Translations under genes and position numbers: made by a program | The notes under the pieces: model-generated | Told to the model about the DNA's origin: nothing | The model's input: the letters and a program-made list of their open reading frames with translations, nothing else | Database searches by the model: none | Assembly (NCBI GenBank): GCA_043228905.1 | Contig: JBHGNT010000003.1 | Span: 11,966,001-12,030,000, forward strand | Direction: 5' to 3' | Length of the DNA stretch: 64,000 bases | Source of the DNA: Azolla caroliniana | Taxonomy: Eukaryota; Polypodiophyta | Shown: in pieces, positions 55,270-64,000 of the stretch | Layout of the letters: every line of letters starts with the position of its first letter | Position numbering within the stretch: the first letter of the stretch is position 1

Positions 55270-57266
55270 TATATTATATTATATGAAGAAACCTTGAAGC
55301 AAGCATTTACATCTGCTCCCATTTTGGTCCATGTTGACCTCGAAAAGCCGTTTATCATAGAAGCAAATGCATCTGATTTTGCACGAGGAATTGTTTTATC
55401 ACAAATAGTGCACGATGAGAAATTGCATCCACTTTCATTTCATTCAAGAAAGTTTGAACCTATAGAATTCAATTATGAAATCCATGACAAAGAATTGTTG
55501 GCAATTGTTGATTCTTTTGAACAATGGCGTCACTTCTTGGAAGGTTCTCCCCACAAAATTATTGTTTACAATGATCATAAAAACCTCACATACTTTCAAA
55601 ATGCTTGAGTCCTAAATCGACGAAAAGCTCCGTGGGCACAATTTCTGACATGGTTCAAGTTTGTGATAACATATCAACTAGGAATACAACAAGGTAAAGC
55701 TAACGCCTTATCACAACTCTCTTATTTTGCACCAAAACCGAGGGACCCAACTTATGACCATCAAGAACAAGTCCTTTTGAGCCCTAGTCGTCTACGATTA
55801 ATGGTGACAAATGTTTCTGAGTCAACTTTAGATTCAAAATTTCTTGATTTTATTCATGCGAGCATTGGTTCATATGATTTTGCACAAGATATTTTAGACC
55901 ACATTGTTCCAAATCGCGCTTCTTTTTCACACTCCAAGTTTTCCTGAATGGATTATGGGAACTTTAGTTAGCATGATGGGTTGCTTTTTCAGAACAACCG
56001 TACTTATATTCCCAATGGACCTTCTCGACTCGAAGTCTTGTAGCACTACCATGATTCACCAGTAGCTAGATATTTCGGAGTTTTGAAAACATTGGAGCTA
56101 GTTACCCAAAACTATTGGTGACCTCAAATTCGTCAATTTGACATAGACTATGTTTCTACTTGTGATGTATGTTCTCGATCAAAGATGCCTTGACATCGGC
56201 CATATGGTTTGTTGCACCCATTGCCTATTCCAGGTGGTTCGTGGAAATACATTTCGATAAATTTCATCACAGATCTCCCATCTTACCAAGTTTATGATGC
56301 TATTCTTATAGTGGTGTATCGTTTTACGAAAATGGCACACTTTCGTCCATGTAGAAAGATTTTTACTTGTCAGGAAACGACAAATCTTGTTATGCGAGAA
56401 GTTTTCAAGCATCGTGGCCTTCCAGATGAAATTATTAGTGATCGTGGGCCACAATTTATTGCAAAGTTTTGGACACACTTACTTGAGATCCTTAGAATTT
56501 GTCATAAACTATCTTCAAGCTACCATCCTCAAACCGATGGTCAAACAGAATGCACAAGTCAAACATTAGAACAATATCTCTGTTGCTTTATCAATTATCA
56601 ACAAGATGATTGGGTGGATTTCTTACATATGGTAGAATTTGCTTACAATAATTCTATCCATTCTTCTATAGGATTCACTCCATTCTTTGCAAACACGGGA
56701 TATCATCCTCGTTGGATGATGCTCGAATATCCAAAAGTCTCAAACAATCCTGTTGTCAAAGATCGTCTAGAACAACTCAAAGAAGTTCAAGCCAACCTTT
56801 CTGATAATTTGCTTCATGCTCAAGCTAATTACAAGAAGGTGGCAGACTTGAGGACCCTAAGTTTAAAGTTGGTGATCGGGTATGGTTATTACGTTGTAAG
56901 GTGAAAACTACTAGACCATGTGACAAATTGGATTTCCAACATCGAGGTCCATTTGTAATCTCTTGTCAAGTCAACAAGGTTGCATTTCGTTTGGACTTGC
57001 CTTCACATATGCATCTTCCTCTAGTGTTTCATGTTTCATTGTTAGAACCATGGACATCAAGTTCTATCCCAAATTGGGTTATTCCACCACCTCCTCCAGT
57101 TCTACTTGCGGAAGGACCAAAATATGAGGTAGAAGCTATTTTGGACTCCAAGGTCATTCGCAATAAGTTATATTATCTAGTAGATTGGCTTGGATACATG
57201 CATGAGGATCGAACATGGAACCCGCATCGAATGTCACTAATGCCTCTAAACTTATACATGAGGTGA
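55270..57266 (+). pseudogene. Chromovirus Gypsy fragment: RNase H, integrase, chromodomain
   Basis: Starts late in the reverse transcriptase/RNase H joint (TLKQAFTSAPILVHVDLEKP). RNase H: FIIEANASDFARGIVLSQ, YEIHDKELLAIVDSFEQWRH. Integrase zinc region is broken near 56000-56180 (CDVCSRSKMP). The core is open 56209-56904: SINFITDLPSYQVYDAI, SDRGPQFIAKFW, SSYHPQTDGQTECTSQTLEQ (catalytic Asp of the first motif reads Asn). C-terminal part 56901-57266: RPCDKLDFQHRGPFVIS, then chromodomain YEVEAILDSKVIRNKLYYLV, DWLGYMHEDRTW. No gag, protease or polymerase active site, so 5'-truncated. A family different from OUT1/OUT2. Confidence 0.88.
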
Positions 57267-57516
57267 TGAACCTTGTTCATGCATTGCGACTCATGGAACT
57301 CGTCGTCAAAGGAGGGGATGATGTCACAGAATGTCAATATCAAGATTTGAACTTGGAACCTTCAACCTTAAAACAAGGGTCTCACACTTTAATGAGGACA
57401 CCAACTTATTTTAAGGAATAAATATATTTTCATATTATTAGTATTCAAGAATTATGGGCACTAGACACAATAGATGACCATCAATTGGCATGCATGGAAG
57501 TACACCAAGTGGCACA
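57267..57516 (+). repeat. Probable start of the 3' LTR of the preceding Gypsy fragment
   Basis: A purine tract AAAGGAGGGGA (about 57309-57319) followed by TGATGTCACAGAATG fits a polypurine tract and LTR start. The LTR would be cut by C4 at 57517. No second LTR confirms it. Confidence 0.5.
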
Positions 57517-57786
57517 TGACGGGAACTCAAGGCTCCTTATACGCGACGCTCGGCCACAACTGAGCTTAGAATCATACACAGAAAACGGGAAATAATGAAC
57601 ACGACACGAAGAAGAGACGAGTACGCAGGATGTTTACGTGGAAAACCCAAACTAAGGGAAAAACCACGGCAGCCCACAGGCTGCAAACTATCACTATGCT
57701 AGAATGTACAACAGTGAGTTCACGGAGGCAACGACCTCGTGCTCACAATCTTCGCCACAGGCGGCGGTTACAACAGAAGCAACGAC

Positions 57787-57823
<37 letters not shown>

Positions 57824-58346
57824 CACAGTTACGCACTGTCTCTCTACTTGCACCAACAAGAATGACAGCTACTACAACAGTGAGCTAAAAGTTTTCCCTA
57901 AGTCATATTTATACTAATATGACTTTTCAGCTATTTACAAATATAGCCTTGATGGACTCTCAAAAACATATTTACGAATATGTCTCTTCATCCGGTGAGC
58001 ATTCCGCACCGGGTCTGCACCATCCGGCTCTCCGTAGCCAGGTACTTCTCATCCGGTTCTCACCGGGTCTGCACCATCCGGCTCTCCGTAACCGGGTACT
58101 CCTCATCCGGTTCTCACCGGGTCTGCACCATCCGGCTCTCTGTAACCGGGTACTCCTTATCCGGTTCTCACCGGGTCTGCACCATCCGGCTCTCCGTAAC
58201 CGGGTACTCCTCATCCGGTTCTCACCAAGTCTGCACCATCCAGCTCTCTATAGCCGGGTACTCCTCATACGGTTTCGGCCTCGGCCGAGTTTGTTCATCA
58301 GTACTGATCTTCTCCCTTCCCATCCGGAGGGACCTGTCTCCCATCA
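57517..58346 (-). repeat. 3' LTR of C4 with five 54-bp repeats
   Basis: 830 bp, plus-strand ends TGACGGGAAC and CCCATCA. CACCGGGTCTGCACCATCCG-type units repeat five times from about 57995 to 58265. A (CT)n tract lies at 57788-57818. Confidence 0.93.
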
Positions 58347-58356
58347 AACTCCCCCT

Positions 58357-61300
58357 TCACTCCGGCATGGGGTGTCTTTCTAGTCCGATCCTCTTCCGGC
58401 ATGCATCCAGCTTGTCGGGTATCAGCACTTTGGTCAGCATATCTGACCCGTTCTCGGTCGTGTGGATCTTCGTCAACGCGAACTCCGGGTCATCTACCCT
58501 CTCCCGGATCCAGTGATACCTTCGCTGGATATGCTTCGTCCGGAAATGGTAGGCCGCATTCTTAGCAAGGTGGATGGCACTTTGACTGTCGCAATAGAGC
58601 CGGTATTCATCTTGCCGGATACCGAGCTCCCCGATGAATTCCTTCATCCATAAGATTTCTTGCCGGCTTCCACAGCCGCCATGTACTCCACCTCTGTGGT
58701 TGACAACGCAACCGTCTTCTGCAGCCTCGATTGCCATGAAACAGCTCCCCCTGCATATATCATTACATACCCGGATGTAGACCGGCTGGTATCCACATCA
58801 GCCGACATGTCCGAATCGGTAAAACCGTCAAGTTGAGGTTTTCCGGAGCGGAATCAGAGAAACATATTTGAAGTGCCCTTCAAATACCAGAGTATCCATT
58901 TGACCGCGTTCCAGTGCTCCTTGCCGGGATTGATCATGAACCGGCTCACCACTCTGACTGCGTATCCTATATCTGGTCGGGTACACACCATTGTGTATAT
59001 TAAGCTCCCGACGGCAGAGGCATATGGAATCTTCATCATATCCGCCTTCTCTGCTTTCGTCTTCGGGCTTTGCTTACCGGATAACCTGCAGTTTGCTGGA
59101 AGTGTCGATCCGACCGGTTTCGCGTCTGACATGTTGAACCGATGAAGCACCTTTGTCACGTACTTTTCCTGTGACAGCCATAATTGCTTCGTTAACCGGT
59201 TCCGGATGATGTGCATCCCCAGCATCTGTCTTGCCGGACCCAAGTCTTTCATTGAGAAGGTCCAGTTGAGAGCCTTCTTCAGCATCCGTATTTTGACTTG
59301 ATCCCGTCCGACGATCAACATGTCATCCACATACAGAAGGAGTATCAGGAAGTCGCCTCCTTCAAACTTCTTCACAAACACACAGTGATCGGCCTGCGTC
59401 TTGTGGTACCCTTGATCGGTCATGAAGGAGTCGAACTTCCAGTACCATTGCTGGGGGGCCTGCTTCAACCCGTAGAGGCTCTTCTTCAACCAGCAAACCA
59501 GGTGCTCCTTCCCTTTCTCCACAAATCCTTCCGGTTGCTGCATGTAGATCTCCTCTTCGAGGTCGCTGTGAAGGAATGTCATCTTCACGTCCAGCTGCTC
59601 TACCTTGAGGTCCATGCTTGCTACTATACTCAGCACCGTCCGGATGGAGGTCATCTTTACTACCGGGGCAAATATCTCGTCGAACTCCACGCCCTTCTTC
59701 TGTTGGAACCCCTTCACCACGATCCTGGCTTTGTATCTCGGGGGGTTGTCGGCATCTCCCGGTTTCAACTTGTACACCCACTTATTTCGGAGTGCCCGCT
59801 TTCCTCTCGGCAAATCCACCAACTCGTACGTATGGTTCTCATGCAAGGAATCCATCTCATCCTGCATGGCACTTAACCATTTGTGGTTGTGGGTGTCATC
59901 CTTCGCTTCTTCGAAGCTTTCCGGCTCCCCCTCATCGGTCAGCAGCACATGCTCTACATCCGGAAATCTCCGGGGGGCCCTTCTCTCTCTGAGAGGATAT
60001 CTCCGTCGTCGGGCTTCGGTAACCGGCTCTTCCATTTGCTCTTCATCTGAATCCGATTCGGGGTCTTGGCCGGTTCTGGTTTCAGCTTCCTCTACTTCTT
60101 CTTCAGCCTATTCGGTATCGTGACCGTAACCGGCTAGTCCCTCAAGTTCTAACCAGTCTCTTGCCGGTTGGGTCTGCTCATCGTAGAGTCGATCCTTACC
60201 GGTCAACTTGGAGTTCATTATCTTCTTCTCTGACTCCCAGTCGGCGAGCGTCTTGTCCTTCATGAAGATAATATCTCGACTCTGGAATACCTTCTTGTCG
60301 ACCAGGTCCCACACTCGGTAGCCGAACTCATCATCACCGTAACCGAGGAATATGCATGGCCAGGTCTTTGGATCTAACTTTCCTCTCTGGTCCTTAGCTA
60401 CATGCACGTACGCGAGACACCTGAACATCTTCAGATGCCGGTAGGATACTTCCTTACCGGTCCACACTCTCTGTGGCGTGTCTCCGCCCAAGGGTACTGA
60501 GGGTGATCTATTTATCACATATGTCGTCGTCGACAGTGCCTCAGCCCAAAACTTCTTGGGTAATTTTGCATGCGCTAGCATACTCCGGACCCTCTCCATT
60601 ATGGTCTAGTTCATCTTCTCGGCCAGCCCGTTTAGTTCCAGCGTCTTCAGCACGGTAAATTCGAGCCGGATTCCCTTCGAGCGGCAGTACTCCTCGAACT
60701 GCCCCCGGTATTCTCCTCCGTTATCTGCTCGAACCGCCTTCAGCTTCCGGTCGGTTTCTCTTTCCACTCTCGCGTGGAGCTCTTTGAAGACGGATAGCAC
60801 TTGGTCCTTTGTCTTCAACGGTGTGGCCCACAGCTTTCGGCTGTGGTCATCTATGAACGTCACGAAGTACTGCACTCTGGCATGTGACTTCGTGTCTACT
60901 TGACACACATCCGTATGCACCAACTCCAGTGGTGCATTACGTCTCATCGGTGGCCTTGATCGGAAGGAGGTCCGGTTTTGCTTACCGGCCAGACAATCAG
61001 TGCACTTCTCCAAGTGCACATTCTTCACTGGAATGAGGTTGTCGTCTGCAAGCATCTTCATCCCCTTCTCGCTCATATGACACAGCCTCTTGTGCCACAG
61101 CTCACCGGCAGTGTCGGATGCAACGTTCACTTCTTCCGGACATAACCGGGCATTCATCAAGTACAACGTGTTTACCTTCCGGGCCCGAGCCACAATCAGG
61201 CTCCCTTTGCTGAACTTCATGACACCATTCCGGATGCTACCCGTGTAGCCTTCATCATCTAGCCGACCGGCTGATATCAGGTTCAGTCGAACCTCTGGAA

Positions 61301-62360
61301 CGTGTCGAACATCCTTCAGCAACAACTTGCATCCGGTTGGTGTTGTCAGCCACACGTCTCCTATGCCGACAATTCGGCATGTACCTTCATTCCCCATCCA
61401 GAGTAGGATGAGAAGGTGGAACGACGCTCCGGAGTCTACCACCCAAGTCATCCCGTCGCCGGCAAGGTTTATCTCACTCTCCTCAGTGATGAGCATCAAC
61501 TCTTCTTCACTTGCCGCGATTGCCGTCGTCCCCTTCCGGTCCGTTCCCCTCCGGTCTTTACCGTTCCGGTCCGGTATCCGCTTCGGATCGGTACCGTCGG
61601 TTTCCTTGTCCTTTCGGAAATGCCGACAGTTCTTCTGGAAGTGTCTCGGCTTGCCGCAATAGAAGCAAGTAGGCCTCCCCCTTGACTTTGACCGTGTCCC
61701 CGACTTCTCCCGGTTCTGGGGACTACGGTTTCTATGTCTTCCACGTTCCGATTCGGTAAGGAGCGCTTTGGAGTCGGAGCTCGTATCTTTACCCTTCCAA
61801 CGCGCCTCCTCATCTAGCAAGCTCGACTTTACTCTTGCTAGGGATAACCGTTTTCCTTTCGGCCCAGCGTTGCCCAAAGTGACAACCAACGTCTCCCAGC
61901 TATCCGAGAGGGAACCGAACAGGAGTGGTGCTAGTACCTCATCGGCGAGAGGTACCTCCAATGATGTTGCCTGGTGGATCAGCCCCTGGAAGGCATTCAT
62001 GTGCTCCGCCATGCTAGAGCCATCTTGGTACCGGAGTCTTACTAGCTTCCGGAATACCGAAACCTGATTAACAACATTTTTGTTTTGAAACATTATGCCG
62101 ATCTTCTCCCAGAGCTCATGAGCCTTGCTCTCTTCATCGAAGTTGTTGTACAAGCTCATGTCGATGAAGCACCGTATGTACGCCGTGGTCTTCATGTGCA
62201 TCACCTCCCATATCGCAGCGTCGATTTTGTCTAGTCTCTTGTCCCCGAACTGAACCGGCAGCCAGAGGTCTTTAACCACGAGCATGTCCCTCATCTTCGA
62301 CTTCCACACTGAATAGTTGGAGCCGGTGAGCTTGAACATGCCACCAAACGATTCGTCCAT
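58357..62360 (-). pseudogene. C4 gag-pol polyprotein with few lesions
   Basis: ATG at 62360 (MDESFGGMFKLTGSNYSVW). CCHC CFYCGKPRHFQKNC; protease VVDSGASFHL, then a small deletion replacing about 15 residues before WMGNEGTC (about 61400); integrase DNGGEYRGQFEEY. TAG at 60606-60608 replaces the codon after ERMN-type KMN, and TAG at 60108-60110 breaks the linker; both leave the frame unchanged. Reverse transcriptase LLYVDDMLIVG (about 59330) is intact. Frameshifts near 58850 and 58690 break RNase H, which resumes as EILWMKEFIGELG to the end. Less decayed than C2, more than C3. Confidence 0.92.
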
Positions 62361-62389
62361 TTTCTGTGTCGTTTTGCTCTGATACCACT

Positions 62390-63169
62390 TGATGGGAACT
62401 CAAGGCTCCTTATACGCAATGCTCGGCCACAACCGAGCTTAGAATCATACACAGAAAACGGGAAATAATGAACACGACACGAAGAAGAGACGAGTACGCA
62501 GGATGTTTACGTGGAAAACCCAAACTAAGGGAAAAACCACGGCAGCCCACAGGCTGCAAACTATCACTATGCTAGAATGTACAACAGTGAGTTCACGGAG
62601 GCAATGACCTCGTGCTCACGATCTTCGCCACAGGCGGTGGTTACAACAGAGGCAACGACCTCTTTTTCTCTCTCTCTCTCTCTATACACAGTTACGCACT
62701 GTCTCTCTACTTGCACCAACAAGAATGACAGCTACTACAACAGTGAGCTAAAAGTTTGCCCTAAGTCATATTTATACTAATATGACTTTTCGGCTATTTA
62801 CAAATATAGCCCTGATGGACTCTCATAAACATATTTACGAATATGTCTCTTCATTCGGTGAGCATTCCTCACCGGGTCTGCACCATCCGGCTCTCCGTAA
62901 TCGGGTACTCCTCATCCGGTTCTCACCGGGTCTGCACCATCCGGCTCTCCGTAACCGGGTACTCCTCATCCGGTTCTCAACGGGTCTGCACCATCCGGCT
63001 CTCCGTAACCGGGTACTCCTCATCCAGTTCTCACCGGGTCTGCACCATCCGGCTCTCCGTAGCCAGGTACTCCTCATACGGTTTTGGGCTCGGTCTATCG
63101 GCCTCGACCGAGTTTGTTCATCAGTACTGATCTTCTCCCTTCCCATCCGGAGGGACCTGTCTCCCAACA
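62390..63169 (-). repeat. 5' LTR of C4 with four 54-bp repeats
   Basis: 780 bp, plus-strand ends TGATGGGAAC and CTCCCAACA. Four copies of the 54-bp unit from about 62860 to 63080. The TATA box on the minus strand corresponds to TATTTATACTAATATG (about 62768). Confidence 0.93.
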
Positions 63170-63187
63170 GCACATAGCATGTATGCT

Positions 63188-63530
63188 TGTTGAGCGAGCA
63201 AGCTCAACCGGATCTAGATCGGCTAAATAAGCCAGAGCTGGATTGGCATCCGGGAGGATGAGTCGGATCGGTATCCAGATGGTATCTGGAAACAACCGGT
63301 CGGATCGGGGACACGAATCGGAGAGCCGGATTCGAGTGCGAACCGGAAGCCTAGTAGTAGCCTAGACTACTAGGTAATCATTGTCTCGTACTTAGTGTTA
63401 GTCACTCGTATGAGCATTGAAGTACATAGTACTTCTATCAATCTGTTTGAGTTGTATAAATAGTGTTGTTTAGTAGCACGTTGTATTTACACAGTTTTCA
63501 TAGTGATATTTTGAATTGAGTTTATTTTCT

Positions 63531-63595
<65 letters not shown>

Positions 63596-63698
63596 TGCGT
63601 ATTCTCTGTGTTAAGTTCTCCATTAAACCTTCTCTCATTTTCTGTTGGTATCCAGCTGAGCCAATTTTGTCTAACACTTCCGCACGCTAACTTTCACA
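63188..63698 (+). repeat. 5' LTR of C5, with primer site
   Basis: 511 bp, TGTTGAGCGAGCAAGC to CTTTCACA, followed by TGGTATCAAAGC (63699-63710). Contains a TATAAATA box (63456-63463) and a long (CT)n tract running into (CG)n at 63532-63596. Confidence 0.88.
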
Positions 63699-63791
63699 TG
63701 GTATCAAAGCGCGAGTGTTGAGAACCTCTGCAGCCGACAGATGCTTTTGAAGACAAACCCTACAAACCGGTAACAACAGAGAGAGAAAGGT

Positions 63792-64000
63792 ATGGACAGA
63801 GGTATGACAAGTTCACTTCCAACAGAGAAGCTCAACCGAAGCAACTATGCATCATGGTCATATAAAATGCACCAGTACTTCCTGGGGCATGGTTATTGGA
63901 GCTATGTGGAAGGAACCAACGAGGTAGCACCGGAGCCGACACAAAATGACTTCCCGGTATGGGAGCAAGGAGCGAGCCGAGTATTGTACTGCCTCGCGTC
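63792..64000 (+). CDS. C5 gag, N-terminal part (partial)
   Basis: ATG at 63792, 69 codons open to the window end: MDRGMTSSLPTEKLNRSNYA, then SWSYKMHQYFLGHGYWSYVE and a conserved Trp (PVWEQGASRVLYCLAS). This is the start of a UBN2-type Copia gag. It is far better kept than the same region in HC (3601) or C1 (5387), so C5 may be a younger member. Confidence 0.85.
   Translation, partial: MDRGMTSSLPTEKLNRSNYASWSYKMHQYFLGHGYWSYVEGTNEVAPEPTQNDFPVWEQGASRVLYCLA

Larger units (their letters stand above)
57517..63169 (-). mobile_element. Copia element C4, minus strand
   Basis: Exact TSD GCACA (57512-57516 and 63170-63174). 5' LTR 62390-63169, primer site GCTCTGATACCA on plus (62376-62387), gag-pol to 58357, polypurine tract complement AACTCCCCCTTCA (58347-58359), 3' LTR 57517-58346. 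Same family as C2 and the solo LTR at 4145. The two LTRs differ in length by 50 bp, mainly through one 54-bp repeat unit. Confidence 0.95.
63188..64000 (+). mobile_element. Copia element C5, 5' end
   Basis: 5' LTR, primer site and the start of gag; the rest lies beyond the window. LTR and gag place it with HC and C1. Confidence 0.85.

Noticed and set aside
57972-58214. Open frames with 18-residue repeats in the C4 LTR, also at 4581-4784 and 62835-63173
   Set aside because: The 54-bp LTR repeat is a multiple of three and lacks stops, so long frames arise on both strands; there is no start context or homologue.
63532-63596. Long (CT)n(CG)n tract as a recombination or origin signal
   Set aside because: Simple repeats sit at the same place in the LTRs of several elements here; no further structure supports a special role.

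Overview
The window looks like intergenic, transposon-packed nuclear DNA of a large-genome land plant. LTR retrotransposons with tRNA-iMet-type primer sites (TGGTATCAGAGC), GT-AG introns, telobox motifs and a LINE-type relic all point to plants. The Gypsy lineage at 32-43 kb and the DNA transposon at 21-32 kb are not types I associate with well-known flowering-plant families, so a lycophyte, fern or bryophyte is possible; that is inference. I see no ordinary host gene, tRNA gene, rRNA gene or CRISPR array. Elements of one family interrupt or lie beside uninterrupted relatives, so most insertion points can be fixed to the base by target-site duplications (TSDs) and by uninterrupted sister copies inside the window.

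Layout: 1-1263 is the 3' end of a Ty3/Gypsy element (G0). 1264-3048 holds weak relics, including a LINE-like fragment. 3049 onward is an old Copia element (HC). Its gag is interrupted by Copia C1 (4060-8538), whose 5' LTR carries a solo LTR (4145-4826). The integrase region of HC is interrupted at 9841 by a minus-strand chromovirus, OUT1 (9842-52990, TSD AAGAA). OUT1 in turn contains Copia C2 (11942-17271), a 10.9-kb DNA transposon (20917-31791), Gypsy G1 (32041-43825) with an intact young Copia C3 inside it (32428-37710), a second chromovirus OUT2 (44250-51758) placed in the 5' LTR of OUT1, and a hAT-type MITE (51941-52790). HC resumes at 52991. After it come Gypsy fragments (54.7-57.5 kb), minus-strand Copia C4 (57517-63169), and the 5' end of Copia C5 (63188 to the window end).

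The most notable object is the DNA transposon at 20917-31791. It has 25-bp terminal inverted repeats (24 of 25 matching), a 4-bp TSD (ACAT), and an empty sister site in OUT2 at 50686-50689. It carries two convergent multi-exon genes. The plus-strand gene has six phase-consistent exons (about 591 residues) and a RING-H2-like cluster. The minus-strand gene (about 863 codons) has a helix-turn-helix, a Cys/His segment and a DDE/D-like catalytic region, with one in-frame TGA. Each gene has a large intron filled with a minisatellite built on the perfect palindrome TAGCTAATTAGCTA, and the same motif recurs just inside both ends. I cannot assign the superfamily with certainty; the 4-bp TSD makes Sola a reasonable first comparison.

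C3 is the only element with a full uninterrupted polyprotein and near-identical LTRs. All the others carry stops, frameshifts or missing domains, which agrees with the order of nesting.
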